Assembly: GCA_947450765.1 (NCBI GenBank)
Contig: CANFXC010000012.1
Span: 1 to 54,265 of the forward strand
Origin: Comamonadaceae bacterium
GTDB lineage: Bacteria; Pseudomonadota; Gammaproteobacteria; Burkholderiales; Burkholderiaceae_C
Direction of reading: 5' to 3'
Length of the DNA stretch: 54,265 nt
In this document: one piece after another, positions 44,156-53,047 of the stretch
Numbering within the stretch: position 1 is the first letter of the stretch
Layout: every line of letters starts with the position of its first letter
Notes under the pieces: generated by a model
Databases searched by the model: none
Told to the model about the DNA's origin: nothing
The model's input: the letters and a program-made list of their open reading frames with translations, nothing else
Program-made: the position numbers and the translations under genes

Positions 44156-44899
44156 TTAAAACTTCTCGTGCGGCAGCAAATAGCGCCACTGCCCCACGGG
44201 CAAGCTGCTCATGGCGACGCGGCCGATGCGGATGCGCTTCATGCCCTCAACCTGCAAGCCCACGCTTTCACAAAAAAAGGCAATTTGCCCTGGTCGCTCG
44301 CCCTTGAGCGCAAAGCGCAAACGCTTTTCGCTTTGCCAGCTGACCTTGGCCGCACCCAACAAAATGCCATTGAAGGTGTAGCCGTGGTCGACCCGGTTCA
44401 AACGCTCCAGACCGCCAGCCTTGATCTCACCGCTGACTTCAACCAGCACTTCGTTTTCCATGACGTTGGCGTCTTCGCTGAGCTTGCGCGCCACGCGCCA
44501 GTCTTGCGTGAACACCACCAAGCCACTGGCGCGTGGGGCGAGTGGCGTCACCAACACTTGGTCGGCAAAATGTTTTTTCAGCGGACTGAGTTCTGAGCGA
44601 TCGTCTTTCCAGAGATTGACCGGCACCAGGAAACCAGCGGCGCTTGCGGCCCCCCGCTGCGCGCCCAAACCAGCTTCTGCGTCCGCAGGCTTGTGCAACA
44701 AAATCGTCACAGGCATCGCGGCCAGCAAGCTGGCGTCAGGGCTGACCTCAATTTTCTGGTCTTGCACACGAAACTGCGGCTCTTCAATCACCACGCCGTC
44801 GACGCGCACAAAACCGCCAGTGATGTACTGCTCGGCCTCGCGGCGCGAACAGACCAGCATGTCGGCCAGGCGCTTGGCCAGACGAATCGGCTCTGTCAT
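44156..44899 (-). CDS. S4-domain protein, RsuA/RluB-like, catalytic Asp absent
   Basis: 247 residues. N-terminal S4 RNA-binding domain (about 5-55: IRLAKRLADMLVCSRREAEQYITGGFVRVDG), then a pseudouridine-synthase-like domain. The family motif V-G-R-L-D-x-D-T-x-G-L aligns with VTPLAPRASGL (117-127), putting Ala121 at the catalytic aspartate; the following VVFTQDWRVARKL segment is conserved. It may bind RNA without isomerising uridine, or use another residue. Lies between YqaA and ychF. Confidence 0.8.
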   Translation of the reverse strand: MTEPIRLAKRLADMLVCSRREAEQYITGGFVRVDGVVIEEPQFRVQDQKIEVSPDASLLAAMPVTILLHKPADAEAGLGAQRGAASAAGFLVPVNLWKDDRSELSPLKKHFADQVLVTPLAPRASGLVVFTQDWRVARKLSEDANVMENEVLVEVSGEIKAGGLERLNRVDHGYTFNGILLGAAKVSWQSEKRLRFALKGERPGQIAFFCESVGLQVEGMKRIRIGRVAMSSLPVGQWRYLLPHEKF

Positions 44900-44927
44900 G
44901 TCAACAATCGTGAGGTGCTGCGTTGAA

Positions 44928-46019
44928 TTAAGAGCTGAACAAGAAGTTCATCACGTCGCCATCTTTGACAACGTAATCTTTACCCTCAGCGCGCATTTTG
45001 CCGGCGTCTTTGGCGCCCTGCTCACCCTTGAAAGCAATGAAGTCTTCAAACGCGATGGTCTGTGCGCGGATGTAGCCTTTTTCAAAGTCGGTGTGAATCA
45101 CGCCGGCTGCCTGTGGGCCAGTGTCTCCCACGTGAATGGTCCAGGCGCGCACTTCTTTGACGCCAGCCGTGAAGTACGTTTGCAGGCCGAGCAGCTTGTA
45201 CGCAGCGCGGATCAAACGGTTCAGACCCGGCTCAGACTGACCGAGTTCTTCTAAGAACATCTGGCGGTCTTCGTCACTCATCTCCGACATTTCCGCTTCC
45301 ATCTTGGCACTGATGGCGACCACTGGCGCGTTTTGCGAGGCGGCATACGCCTTCAATCGGTCCAAAAACGGGTTGTTCTCAAAACCGTCTTCAGCCACGT
45401 TGGCGACAAACATCGCCGGCTTGGCCGTGATCATGAAAAACTGCTGCAACAGCGGCAGTTCTTCCTTGGTGAATTCGAGTGTGCGCACCGGTTTGGCTTC
45501 GTTCAGTGCAGCCTGGCACTTCTCCAAAATAGCCACCAGCTTGACCGACTCCTTGTCGCCCGAGCGCGCCAACTTGGTGACACGGTGCAGGGCTTTTTCA
45601 ACCGCGCCCAAGTCAGCTAAGCAGAGCTCCGTCTGAATGACTTCGATATCGTCAATCGGGTCCACCTTGCCGGCCACGTGGATCACGTTGTCATCTTCAA
45701 AACAGCGCACCACATTGATGATGGCGTCGGTCTCGCGGATGTGCGCCAAAAACTTGTTGCCCAGGCCTTCGCCCGTGCTGGCACCGGCCACCAAGCCCGC
45801 AATATCGACAAACTCAACAATCGCGCGCTGAACCTTTTGCGGGTTGACGATGGCCGACAGCGCATCCAAACGCTCGTCAGGCACCTCAACGATGCCGACA
45901 TTCGGCTCAATGGTGCAGAAGGGGTAGTTCTCCGCCGCGATGCCCGCGTTGGTCAAAGCGTTGAACAAAGTTGATTTACCGACGTTGGGCAGGCCGACGA
46001 TGCCGCACTTCAAACTCAT
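44928..46019 (-). CDS. ychF: Ribosome-binding ATPase YchF
   Basis: 363 residues from the ATG at 46019 ([17 protein letters not shown]), exactly the usual length; the upstream open frame to 46100 is not part of the protein. P-loop [14 protein letters not shown] (G3), the NVAEDGF-type switch to ATP specificity, coiled coil (about 130-200) and C-terminal TGS domain. Universal Obg-like ATPase. Stands alone on the minus strand, followed by the S4 gene. Confidence 0.97.
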   Translation of the reverse strand: MSLKCGIVGLPNVGKSTLFNALTNAGIAAENYPFCTIEPNVGIVEVPDERLDALSAIVNPQKVQRAIVEFVDIAGLVAGASTGEGLGNKFLAHIRETDAIINVVRCFEDDNVIHVAGKVDPIDDIEVIQTELCLADLGAVEKALHRVTKLARSGDKESVKLVAILEKCQAALNEAKPVRTLEFTKEELPLLQQFFMITAKPAMFVANVAEDGFENNPFLDRLKAYAASQNAPVVAISAKMEAEMSEMSDEDRQMFLEELGQSEPGLNRLIRAAYKLLGLQTYFTAGVKEVRAWTIHVGDTGPQAAGVIHTDFEKGYIRAQTIAFEDFIAFKGEQGAKDAGKMRAEGKDYVVKDGDVMNFLFSS

Positions 46020-46154
46020 GAAAATATCCTTAGAAATCAATGTCCCCATTGCAACACCGAGCCGAATGTCGGCATCGTTGAGGTGCCAAATAAGCTCCAT
46101 GAGCTTATGGCGCGACCAGCAAGCAAACCCGAAAAGCGGGTGGGGAAAGGGTGA

Positions 46155-46325
46155 TGTGAACTGATTCCGATTGTACTTATCAGCGAAGCCCTGCTGCGTC
46201 GCAGCACGCTTTCAGACGGGCGCATCCTGCGTGACCAGGTGCTTTGCGGGTTTTGTGTCGGGGTGAATGCAATAAAGCGCAGCTTCATGGTGGCCACCAG
46301 TGTGGCGGGAATGCCGGGCGGGTAG
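46155..46325 (+). pseudogene. Possible N-terminal integrase relic (weak)
   Basis: An open frame, without a start codon, reading [20 protein letters not shown] then QVLCGFCVGVNAIKRSFMVATSVAGMPGG and stop. The D-x-x-L-x-G-F-x-V-x-V...F-V-x-T-S-V-A-G pattern resembles the arm-binding domain of tyrosine integrases. Nothing recognisable follows. If correct, it marks a lost element near the start of the next accessory module. Confidence 0.35.
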
Positions 46326-46562
46326 GACTCTAACTAGGTCGACTGTGGTTCCGGCGGTGATTAGGCTGCGCTGATAATGGTCACCTAGTTGGGGAGGTTG
46401 GCTGACTCTGACGTTGTTTAGAACCTCGATCGTAATTCGACTCGACTAGCCATGTTGTTTTCTCTGGGGGTTGAGACGCTCAACATCAGGTCACATACTA
46501 AGCCGCAAAGCACTTGATTCCGGTGACCCCGTGCGCCGAATTCCATATCTTTAAAGAGACAG
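46326..46562. other. Intergenic region without a recognised gene
   Basis: No convincing frame, RNA or terminator. With 46020-46325 it makes a 540-bp gap between ychF and the IclR gene, which may be the scar of an insertion. Confidence 0.35.
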
Positions 46563-47318
46563 CTACTGGTGCAACAGTCGGGTCACTTCCCGCACAGCTG
46601 TTTTTAACATCGGCAATATCGTTGCAATCCGGCGCTCGGTCATGCGGGACTGAGTGGCCGCCACCGTGATAGCGGCAATAGGGCTTTTCGCCAGATTGAA
46701 AATGGGCAGCCCGATGGCTCTGACGCCAGGCACCGCGTGATTCCCGGTTGATGCGTAGCCAGTAACTTTCGTCATGGCGCACATCTCCAGTAACTTGTCG
46801 ACCTCAAGGTCGCCGTAAGCCCCCAAGCGCGGGGCAACCGCCTTGATCACGATGTCAATCTCAGATTCTGACAATGCGCTCAACAAAGCCAGTCCGCCCG
46901 CACTCACACCCAAAGGCTGGCGGCTGCCCACCGGCACGGACGGCGTCTGTATCGGGTAAGTGCCCTGTGTCCGTGAAAGACAGACGGCGTCATAGCCGCT
47001 GCGCAAAAACAAGAAAGATGTGTCGCCAGTTTGCTCAGAGAGAGCACTGCAAGCCGGCTGACAAATGTCCTTGAGGTTGAATTGATGAGTGGCCGTGATC
47101 CCCAACTCAAACAGCAAAGGGCCCAAGCTGTACCTGCGGGTTTTTGCGTCTTGGACCAGCATGCCCTCCGCCGTCAACGCTTTCAGCAATCGATGTGCGG
47201 TAGGGCGCTGCAGGTCCATTTGTGCTGACACATCAACCAGCCGCATGCCATTAGGCGCTTGGGTGGCGACCAGTCGCAGGGCACGAATGGCCCTGCCAAT
47301 GCTTTGCGTCCCAGCCAC
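46563..47318 (-). CDS. IclR-family transcriptional regulator
   Basis: 251 residues from a GTG at 47318, with GGAA about 10 nt upstream. N-terminal winged helix (about 1-65: SIGRAIRALRLVATQAPNGMRLVDVSAQMDLQRPTAHRLLKALTAEG) and C-terminal IclR effector domain with GYASTGNHAVPGVRAIGLPIF. Reads in the same direction as the Bug gene 53 bp upstream. Likely controls the amide/ureide module; the effector is unknown. Confidence 0.9.
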   Translation of the reverse strand: MAGTQSIGRAIRALRLVATQAPNGMRLVDVSAQMDLQRPTAHRLLKALTAEGMLVQDAKTRRYSLGPLLFELGITATHQFNLKDICQPACSALSEQTGDTSFLFLRSGYDAVCLSRTQGTYPIQTPSVPVGSRQPLGVSAGGLALLSALSESEIDIVIKAVAPRLGAYGDLEVDKLLEMCAMTKVTGYASTGNHAVPGVRAIGLPIFNLAKSPIAAITVAATQSRMTERRIATILPMLKTAVREVTRLLHQ

Positions 47319-47371
47319 ATCTTTTGATTCCGATGAAATAATTTAGCTCCAAAACTAGGACGACCTGCACA

Positions 47372-48349
47372 TTAATCGAGCACAACGCCCGCGAGCTCTA
47401 CCGCCTTGGCGATCTTCACGGACTCGACCTTCATCAAAGCCGCGAACTCCGCAGGCGTACTGGCCAAGTCTTCTGCACCCGCATTGAGCAAGGTGAGCTT
47501 CATCTCAGGACTGGCCAGTGCTTTCTTGATTTCAATGCCGAGACGTTCAACGACGGCGGGCGGCAAACCTTTAGGACCAAGGATACCGCTGTACAGGACG
47601 ATTTCCATCGGCACGCCAGATTCCTTCATCGTCGGAACATCAGGCGCGGCGCTGACCCGCTTGGATGAAGTGACCGCCAGACCGTAGACTTTGCCGGCCT
47701 TCATCTGGTTGATGGCGGGTGGCATCGTCGAAAAGGTGTAGGCGACCTCACCGCCGATGACCGCCGTGGTGGCGGGCGAGCTGCCTTTGTACGGCGCATG
47801 CAGTGTCTTGGTTCCGACCAAATGGTTATAGGCCTCACCGGCCAGATGGGTGATGGTGCCGTTGCCCGAAGATGCGTACGCAACATCTTGGGGTTTGGCT
47901 TTGGCGAGCGATGTCAGCCCTTTCACATCTTTGGCACCCGAGGCAAGGCTGGAAACCAACATCAGGGGCGTCGAGGCCACCAAGCTGACCATGGAAAAAT
48001 CATTCCAAGAATCGTACTTGAGGTTTTTGTAGGCCGCCGCGTTGATGGCGTGGCTCGTCATGTCTTGAAAGAACAAGGTGTAGCCATCGGGCACAGCATT
48101 GGCCACATAACCCGACGCAATGACAGTTGCTGCACCCGCCTTGTTTTCCACAATGACGTTTTGCCCCAGCTGTAAAGTCAGTCTTGCGGCGAGCGCACGT
48201 GACAGCACATCGGAGATGCCGCCGGGCGTGAATCCAACCACCAAGGTGATGGGCCTTGAGGGGTAAGCCTTGGTCTGGGCAGCAGCGGACCCCACCATGA
48301 CAACCGCGCACAGAACAGCAGTCGAAATTTGACGATAGTGAGTTTTCAT
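47372..48349 (-). CDS. Periplasmic binding protein, Bug/TctC family (3)
   Basis: 325 residues from the ATG at 48349; upstream frame to 48406 is not a leader. Signal peptide about 1-24 (cleavage after SAAAQ region). TctC pattern: YPSRPITLVVGFTPGGISDVLSRALAARL and the AYASSGNGTITHLAGEAY region. No TctAB nearby. Divergent to the deacetylase-fold genes, so it is the likely uptake component for their substrate. Confidence 0.9.
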   Translation of the reverse strand: MKTHYRQISTAVLCAVVMVGSAAAQTKAYPSRPITLVVGFTPGGISDVLSRALAARLTLQLGQNVIVENKAGAATVIASGYVANAVPDGYTLFFQDMTSHAINAAAYKNLKYDSWNDFSMVSLVASTPLMLVSSLASGAKDVKGLTSLAKAKPQDVAYASSGNGTITHLAGEAYNHLVGTKTLHAPYKGSSPATTAVIGGEVAYTFSTMPPAINQMKAGKVYGLAVTSSKRVSAAPDVPTMKESGVPMEIVLYSGILGPKGLPPAVVERLGIEIKKALASPEMKLTLLNAGAEDLASTPAEFAALMKVESVKIAKAVELAGVVLD

Positions 48350-48487
48350 GTGAGTGTCCGGTTGAAGTTGGGTTGACAGAAATGGAATCGGGCGGCTGCT
48401 TCGCACGACCTGTTTGCAAGCACTTTGACGCGCTTGAATTCATACTAGTACGCGCCAAGTTTCAATGTCAAGACAACATTTTTCTAT

Positions 48488-48677
48488 TCCATCAAATGGA
48501 CTCTGTGTGTCTGGCACTTGCCAGAAAATGCACCAGCAACGTGAACAAATGACCCTATTGGGGCGCGTTGGCCGCCATTGGCCATGTGCGCAACAAAATG
48601 GGGCACCCTGTTGGAAGACCTGTTAGTCCATCCTAAGACTTGCATCATGCTGTCAATAATTTCAATATATGGACTAA
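48488..48677. promoter_or_regulatory. Divergent control region with palindromes
   Basis: TCCAT-CAA-ATGGA (48488-48500) is a perfect short palindrome. TTAGTCCAT (48623-48631) and ATGGACTAA (48669-48677) are perfect 9-bp inverted arms 37 nt apart that share the same TCCAT/ATGGA core. The 445-bp region between the Bug gene and the first deacetylase-fold gene has no gene. IclR-type regulators bind palindromes of this size, so these are candidate sites for the IclR product. Confidence 0.5.
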
Positions 48678-48794
48678 TTTAGGACGGCATTGACAACTGT
48701 TTTAGCCCGAAGGTAGGATCATTTTCGGATGCAGCTTAAGGCTTCATTTCGACTCCATTTCGATGACGCAGCTCATTTCAACCAAGGATTGCCG

Positions 48795-49706
48795 GTGACC
48801 CGCCCCCTACTGCCTCGACACAATCGCTACGACTACATCCCGCTGAACGAGCGCAAAGATTACGACTGGCCGGGCGGCGCTCGGCTGGCATTTGTGTTCA
48901 CAACCAACATCGAATGTTTTGCCTTCGGCGCCGGACTGGGCCATGACCCGGCCAAAGTCGGAGAGCCACAGACCCATCGCAATTACTCTTGGCGCGACTA
49001 CGGCAACCGCATCGGCATTTGGCGATTTTTCGAGATGCTGGACGAACTCAAAATGCCGGCAGCGCACAACGTCAACAGCCTTGTGTATGAGTACGCGCCG
49101 CAAATCATGGACGAGATCCGAAGACGTGGTGACGAAATCGTAGGCCATGGACGTAGCAACGCCGAGAACCACCGCGGCATGTGGGAGGCCGACGAAGAAC
49201 GCATCATCAAAGAAGTGGTGGACACGTTCATTGCCCACGAAGGCAAGGCCCCGACCGGCTGGATGGGCTCGGGCGCCTACGAAACACCGAACACACCTGA
49301 CCTGCTCAAGGAAGCCGGCTTCAAGTACCTAATGGACTGGCCGATGGATGACCAACCCATCTGGATGCGCACCCGAAGCGGCCCCATCTTGTCAGTCCCG
49401 TATCCGGTGGAGCTCAATGACGCGCAGATCATCACGCACCGCAAACAAGATGCGAGTGAGTTTTGCGACATGATCACCCAGCAATTTGACGAGATGATCG
49501 AGCAGTCCGAGCGCCATCCGCTGGTCATGAATATCTCGGTGCATCCCCATGTTTTCGGTCAACCGTTTCGCCTTCGCATGCTGCGCGCAGCCATGCGGCA
49601 CTGCCTTGAAGGCCCGCATCGCTCAAAGCTCTGGCTGGCACGGCCTGGAGAGATCGCAGACTATTGCTACAGCCTGCCTGCAGGCACGATTCCAGGCAGC
49701 GCCTGA
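48795..49706 (+). CDS. PuuE-like polysaccharide-deacetylase-fold hydrolase 1
   Basis: 303 residues from a GTG at 48795, preceded by AAGGA at 7 nt; this start aligns with the paralogue, while the ATG at 48729 adds 22 atypical residues. NodB-type fold with the order RLAFVFTTNIE, EIVGHGRSNAENH, PTGWMGSGAYETPNTPDLL, DDQPIWMR and MNISVHPHVFGQPFR. The NodB Asp-Asp metal pair is absent, as in PuuE-type allantoinases, so a ureide or cyclic amide is more likely than a sugar polymer as substrate. No signal peptide, so cytoplasmic. Confidence 0.82.
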   Translation: MTRPLLPRHNRYDYIPLNERKDYDWPGGARLAFVFTTNIECFAFGAGLGHDPAKVGEPQTHRNYSWRDYGNRIGIWRFFEMLDELKMPAAHNVNSLVYEYAPQIMDEIRRRGDEIVGHGRSNAENHRGMWEADEERIIKEVVDTFIAHEGKAPTGWMGSGAYETPNTPDLLKEAGFKYLMDWPMDDQPIWMRTRSGPILSVPYPVELNDAQIITHRKQDASEFCDMITQQFDEMIEQSERHPLVMNISVHPHVFGQPFRLRMLRAAMRHCLEGPHRSKLWLARPGEIADYCYSLPAGTIPGSA

Positions 49707-49754
49707 GTCCTTTCAACTCGCGGTCAACACCCTTCATCCAACCCGTAACTCAAC

Positions 49755-50654
49755 ATGACAAAACCTCTCGGCAGCAGCGTCAGAGCGCGCGCGCCTTACC
49801 AATCCATCGTCAACCGACCACGCCTAGAACTGCCGGGTGACGCCCGCGTGGTGCTGTGGAACATCGTCAACGTTGAAGTGTGGGAGCCCACCGGCTCCAT
49901 GCCGCGCGCGGTGCTGTCGCCGCCCATGGGAAGCCCACTGTTGCCAGACATTCCGAACTGGTCTTGGCATGAATACGGCATGCGCGTCGGCTTCTGGCGA
50001 ATTCTCGATGCCTTGAGTGATCGAAAAATGAAAGCCACGTTCGCACTGAATGGCGCCACCTGCCGCATGTATGAAGAGGTCTGTACTGCCGCACTGAACG
50101 CAGGCTGGGAGTTCATGGGACACGGACTGGTTCAGCGTCCTATGCACAAAGTCGAGGACCAACTCGGCGCCATCCGCGAAACGATGGAAGAAATCCGGAA
50201 GTTCACCGGCAAGCCGCCACGCGGCTGGGAAAGCCCTGGACTCACCGAAACCGACGAGACCCTTGACCACCTCGCAGAATGCGGGATTGAGTATGTGGCT
50301 GACTGGGTCTTCGATGATCAACCCGTCAGTCTGAAGTCGGACAAGGGGCCGATCACATCGATCCCTTACACCGTGGAGTTGAACGACGTGGTGATCTCAG
50401 CCGTGCAGCAACACCCTTCTGACGAGATGCTCAAACGTGGCAAAGCGCACTTTGACCGCCTTTACCAGGACGGCGCCAAGACACCTCGCGTGATGGCCAT
50501 CTCCGTTCACCCGTACCTGAGCGGCGTACCGCACAGAATTGGCTACCTAGAGCAACTCTACGATTACGTATTGAGCCACGAGGGCGTGGTGGTCATGACT
50601 GGTGAGCAGATCCTCGACTGGTTCCTGGACCAACAACGCAGCAACGCCACATGA
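49755..50654 (+). CDS. PuuE-like polysaccharide-deacetylase-fold hydrolase 2
   Basis: 299 residues. Same fold and order as hydrolase 1: VVLWNIVNVE, EFMGHGLVQRPMH, PRGWESPGLTETDETLDHL, DDQPVSLK and AISVHPYLSGVPHR, again lacking the Asp-Asp metal pair. Only about a third of residues look shared with hydrolase 1, so the two probably have separate substrates or form a mixed complex. Stop overlaps the asparaginase ATG (ATGA). Confidence 0.82.
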   Translation: MTKPLGSSVRARAPYQSIVNRPRLELPGDARVVLWNIVNVEVWEPTGSMPRAVLSPPMGSPLLPDIPNWSWHEYGMRVGFWRILDALSDRKMKATFALNGATCRMYEEVCTAALNAGWEFMGHGLVQRPMHKVEDQLGAIRETMEEIRKFTGKPPRGWESPGLTETDETLDHLAECGIEYVADWVFDDQPVSLKSDKGPITSIPYTVELNDVVISAVQQHPSDEMLKRGKAHFDRLYQDGAKTPRVMAISVHPYLSGVPHRIGYLEQLYDYVLSHEGVVVMTGEQILDWFLDQQRSNAT

Positions 50655-51655
50655 CCTTACCGCGCATTCTTGTCGTTTCGTTGGGCGGAACGATCACCAT
50701 GACCAACAGCGCCGCTGGGGGCATCGCACCGACCTTGACGGCTGACCATCTGATCGCCAGCGTGCCCCAACTGGCGCAGGTTGCGAACCTAGAAGCCATC
50801 ACTCAATTCAGCATGCCGGGCGCGTCGCTCAGCATCCAGAATCTGGCGGATGTTGCGCGACTATTGCAGACCCAATTTGCGGCTGGTATTGATGGTGCGG
50901 TGGTGGTGCAAGGCACCGACACGATAGAAGACACCGCCTTCGTGCTGGACATGCTAGCGGGCCACGACAAACCCGTGGTGGTGACAGGCGCCATGCGCGG
51001 ACCCCAAGCGGCCGGGGCTGATGGGCCGGCCAATCTGCTGGCGGCGGTGACTGTGGCGGCTGACCGCCGTGTCGCGGAACTGGGCGTAGTCGTGGTTCTC
51101 AACGATGAAATTCACGCGGCTCGTTGGTCCCAAAAGTCGCACACATCATTGACCAGTGCTTTTGAGTCTCCGGGTACCAGCCGCATCGGTATCGTTGCCG
51201 AAGGTCGGGTCGAGATTTTCATGCACCCCATCAAAAATCTTTTGCCAATCACCAGCGCGCTTGACCACCCAAGCCGCGTAGCGCAAGTCTCGCTAGGGCT
51301 GGGCGAAGAAGGCTGGCTGTTACCCGCACTGTCTGGGCTTGGCTACACCGGCGGCATCATTGAAGGCATGGGCGCAGGACATGTACCTGCGGCTACAGTC
51401 GATGCCATTTCAGGCCTTGTCGCGCAGATGCCCGTCATCTTGTGCAGCCGAGTTCGCGCAGGACGCGTGTTCACCCACACTTACGGGTTTGCAGGCTCTG
51501 AGATGGACTTGGTCAAGCGCGGGGTTATCTGCTGCGGTCATTTGAGCAGCGCCAAAGCTCGGTTACTACTGACCTTGCTGCAATCGACAGGCGCGACGCA
51601 CGATGCCATTCGCGCAGCATTTGAGAGCACTGGCGGTGCAATACCTGTAAAGTAA
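50651..51655 (+). CDS. Asparaginase-family amidohydrolase
   Basis: 334 residues, no signal peptide. The two catalytic sets of the family are present: T14 in LGGTIT and T89-D90 with K162 (VQGTDT and WSQKSH). It releases ammonia from L-asparagine or a related omega-amide. Being coupled to the PuuE-like gene, it may take the amide formed when that enzyme opens its substrate; this is inference. No good terminator before the MFS gene. Confidence 0.87.
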   Translation: MTLPRILVVSLGGTITMTNSAAGGIAPTLTADHLIASVPQLAQVANLEAITQFSMPGASLSIQNLADVARLLQTQFAAGIDGAVVVQGTDTIEDTAFVLDMLAGHDKPVVVTGAMRGPQAAGADGPANLLAAVTVAADRRVAELGVVVVLNDEIHAARWSQKSHTSLTSAFESPGTSRIGIVAEGRVEIFMHPIKNLLPITSALDHPSRVAQVSLGLGEEGWLLPALSGLGYTGGIIEGMGAGHVPAATVDAISGLVAQMPVILCSRVRAGRVFTHTYGFAGSEMDLVKRGVICCGHLSSAKARLLLTLLQSTGATHDAIRAAFESTGGAIPVK

Positions 51656-51841
51656 CCCATCGACTCCGCCAATCAAACTCCAAGATATCGGTGAAGTGTT
51701 GCCGTGTCACTGTTGAGTTCGTTGGCAGCGTCAAACTGCGCTATGAAAGATGTCTACAGGTTTGGGGGAGTGCCAAAGATAATCTAGACACGGGTAACAT
51801 CAATTCCTTGTCTTAGATCCTCTTTTTCTTCCTCCCACCGT

Positions 51842-53047
51842 TTGACCACTCTTTCCGCCTCCACCCAGCGCTCCGCTTTACTGCTGTCCTTTGCAACTTT
51901 TGGCAGCATGGCGATTCAGCGCATCTGCGATGCCATGCTGCCGGAGCTGTCGCGGGTCTTCAACGTCAACATCACTGAGGCTGCCCGGGTGGTCTGGCTG
52001 TTTGCTGTCTTCTATGGCGCATCGCAGCTTTTTTACGGCCCGTTGGGTGACCGCTTGGGCAAATTCCGCATCGTCACTTACGCCACCATAGGCTGCAGCT
52101 TGGCCAGTTTGGTGGCGGTGTTTGCAGACAGCCTGAACGCGCTGGTGGTGGCCCGCGTCGCCATGGGTTTGTGCGCAGCCGCCATCATTCCACTGTCGAT
52201 GGCGTGGATCGGTGACGCCGTACCTTACGAGCAACGCCAGGAAACGCTGGCCAAGGTCGGACTCGGCACCACATTGGGTCTGGTGAGCGGTCAGTTGATG
52301 GGCGGCCTGCTGACAGACACCTTGGGTTGGCGCTGGGCTTTTGTGCTGATCACGCTGCTGTTTGCCGTGGTTGGTGCACTGATGTATGGCAATTACAAAC
52401 GGCAGCCGGCACCTGCTGCGACCGACCATGATGGCCAGAATCGGCCGGCGTTCTTGGGCCAGGCGTTGCGGATCATGACCGAGCCGTGGCCACGCTACAT
52501 CCTCTTGATCGCCATGGTCGAAGGCGCCTGCGGCTTCGGTGTGCTGGCCATCATTGCCTCACACCTGCACCGCGAACTGACGCTGTCGCTCACCGCGTCT
52601 GGCGCCATCGTGGCGATGTTTGGTATCGGCGGTGTGGTTTACATGGCGCTGGCCAAGCATTTAATTCGCCGCTTCGGCGAAACCGGCTTGGCGCAATGGG
52701 GCGGCGGCTTGATGGGGGTGTCGTTTTTGGTGCTGGGTTTTGCCACTTGGTGGCCTTTGACGCCGCTGGTCAGCCTGTTCGCCGGGTTCGGATTTTTCAT
52801 GTTTCACAACACCATGCAACTGCATGCCACGCAAATGGCACCAACAGCCCGCGGCACAGCGGTGTCGTTGTTTGCCTCCTGCCTGTTCATTGGTCAGGCG
52901 CTGGGCGTGCTGCTGGCGGCCAATTTGATCGCGTTGCTCGGCTCCGGTGCTGTGATTGCGCTGGGCGGCGCCGGCATCATGGTGTTAGGCCAACTGCTGG
53001 CCAGAGGCTTGCGCAAACGTGCCTTTAAAACTGATACGGCCCTGTGA
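51842..53047 (+). CDS. MFS transporter, drug/metabolite type
   Basis: 401 residues, about 12 membrane segments. Contains the MFS loop motif FYGPLGDRLGKFR between segments 2 and 3. Starts with TTG at 51842 and no strong ribosome site; a start further in is possible (ATG near 51908 would lose the first segment and is unlikely). Its end overlaps the convergent MOSC gene by 23 nt. Could export or import a small organic compound; substrate unknown. Confidence 0.87.
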   Translation: MTTLSASTQRSALLLSFATFGSMAIQRICDAMLPELSRVFNVNITEAARVVWLFAVFYGASQLFYGPLGDRLGKFRIVTYATIGCSLASLVAVFADSLNALVVARVAMGLCAAAIIPLSMAWIGDAVPYEQRQETLAKVGLGTTLGLVSGQLMGGLLTDTLGWRWAFVLITLLFAVVGALMYGNYKRQPAPAATDHDGQNRPAFLGQALRIMTEPWPRYILLIAMVEGACGFGVLAIIASHLHRELTLSLTASGAIVAMFGIGGVVYMALAKHLIRRFGETGLAQWGGGLMGVSFLVLGFATWWPLTPLVSLFAGFGFFMFHNTMQLHATQMAPTARGTAVSLFASCLFIGQALGVLLAANLIALLGSGAVIALGGAGIMVLGQLLARGLRKRAFKTDTAL

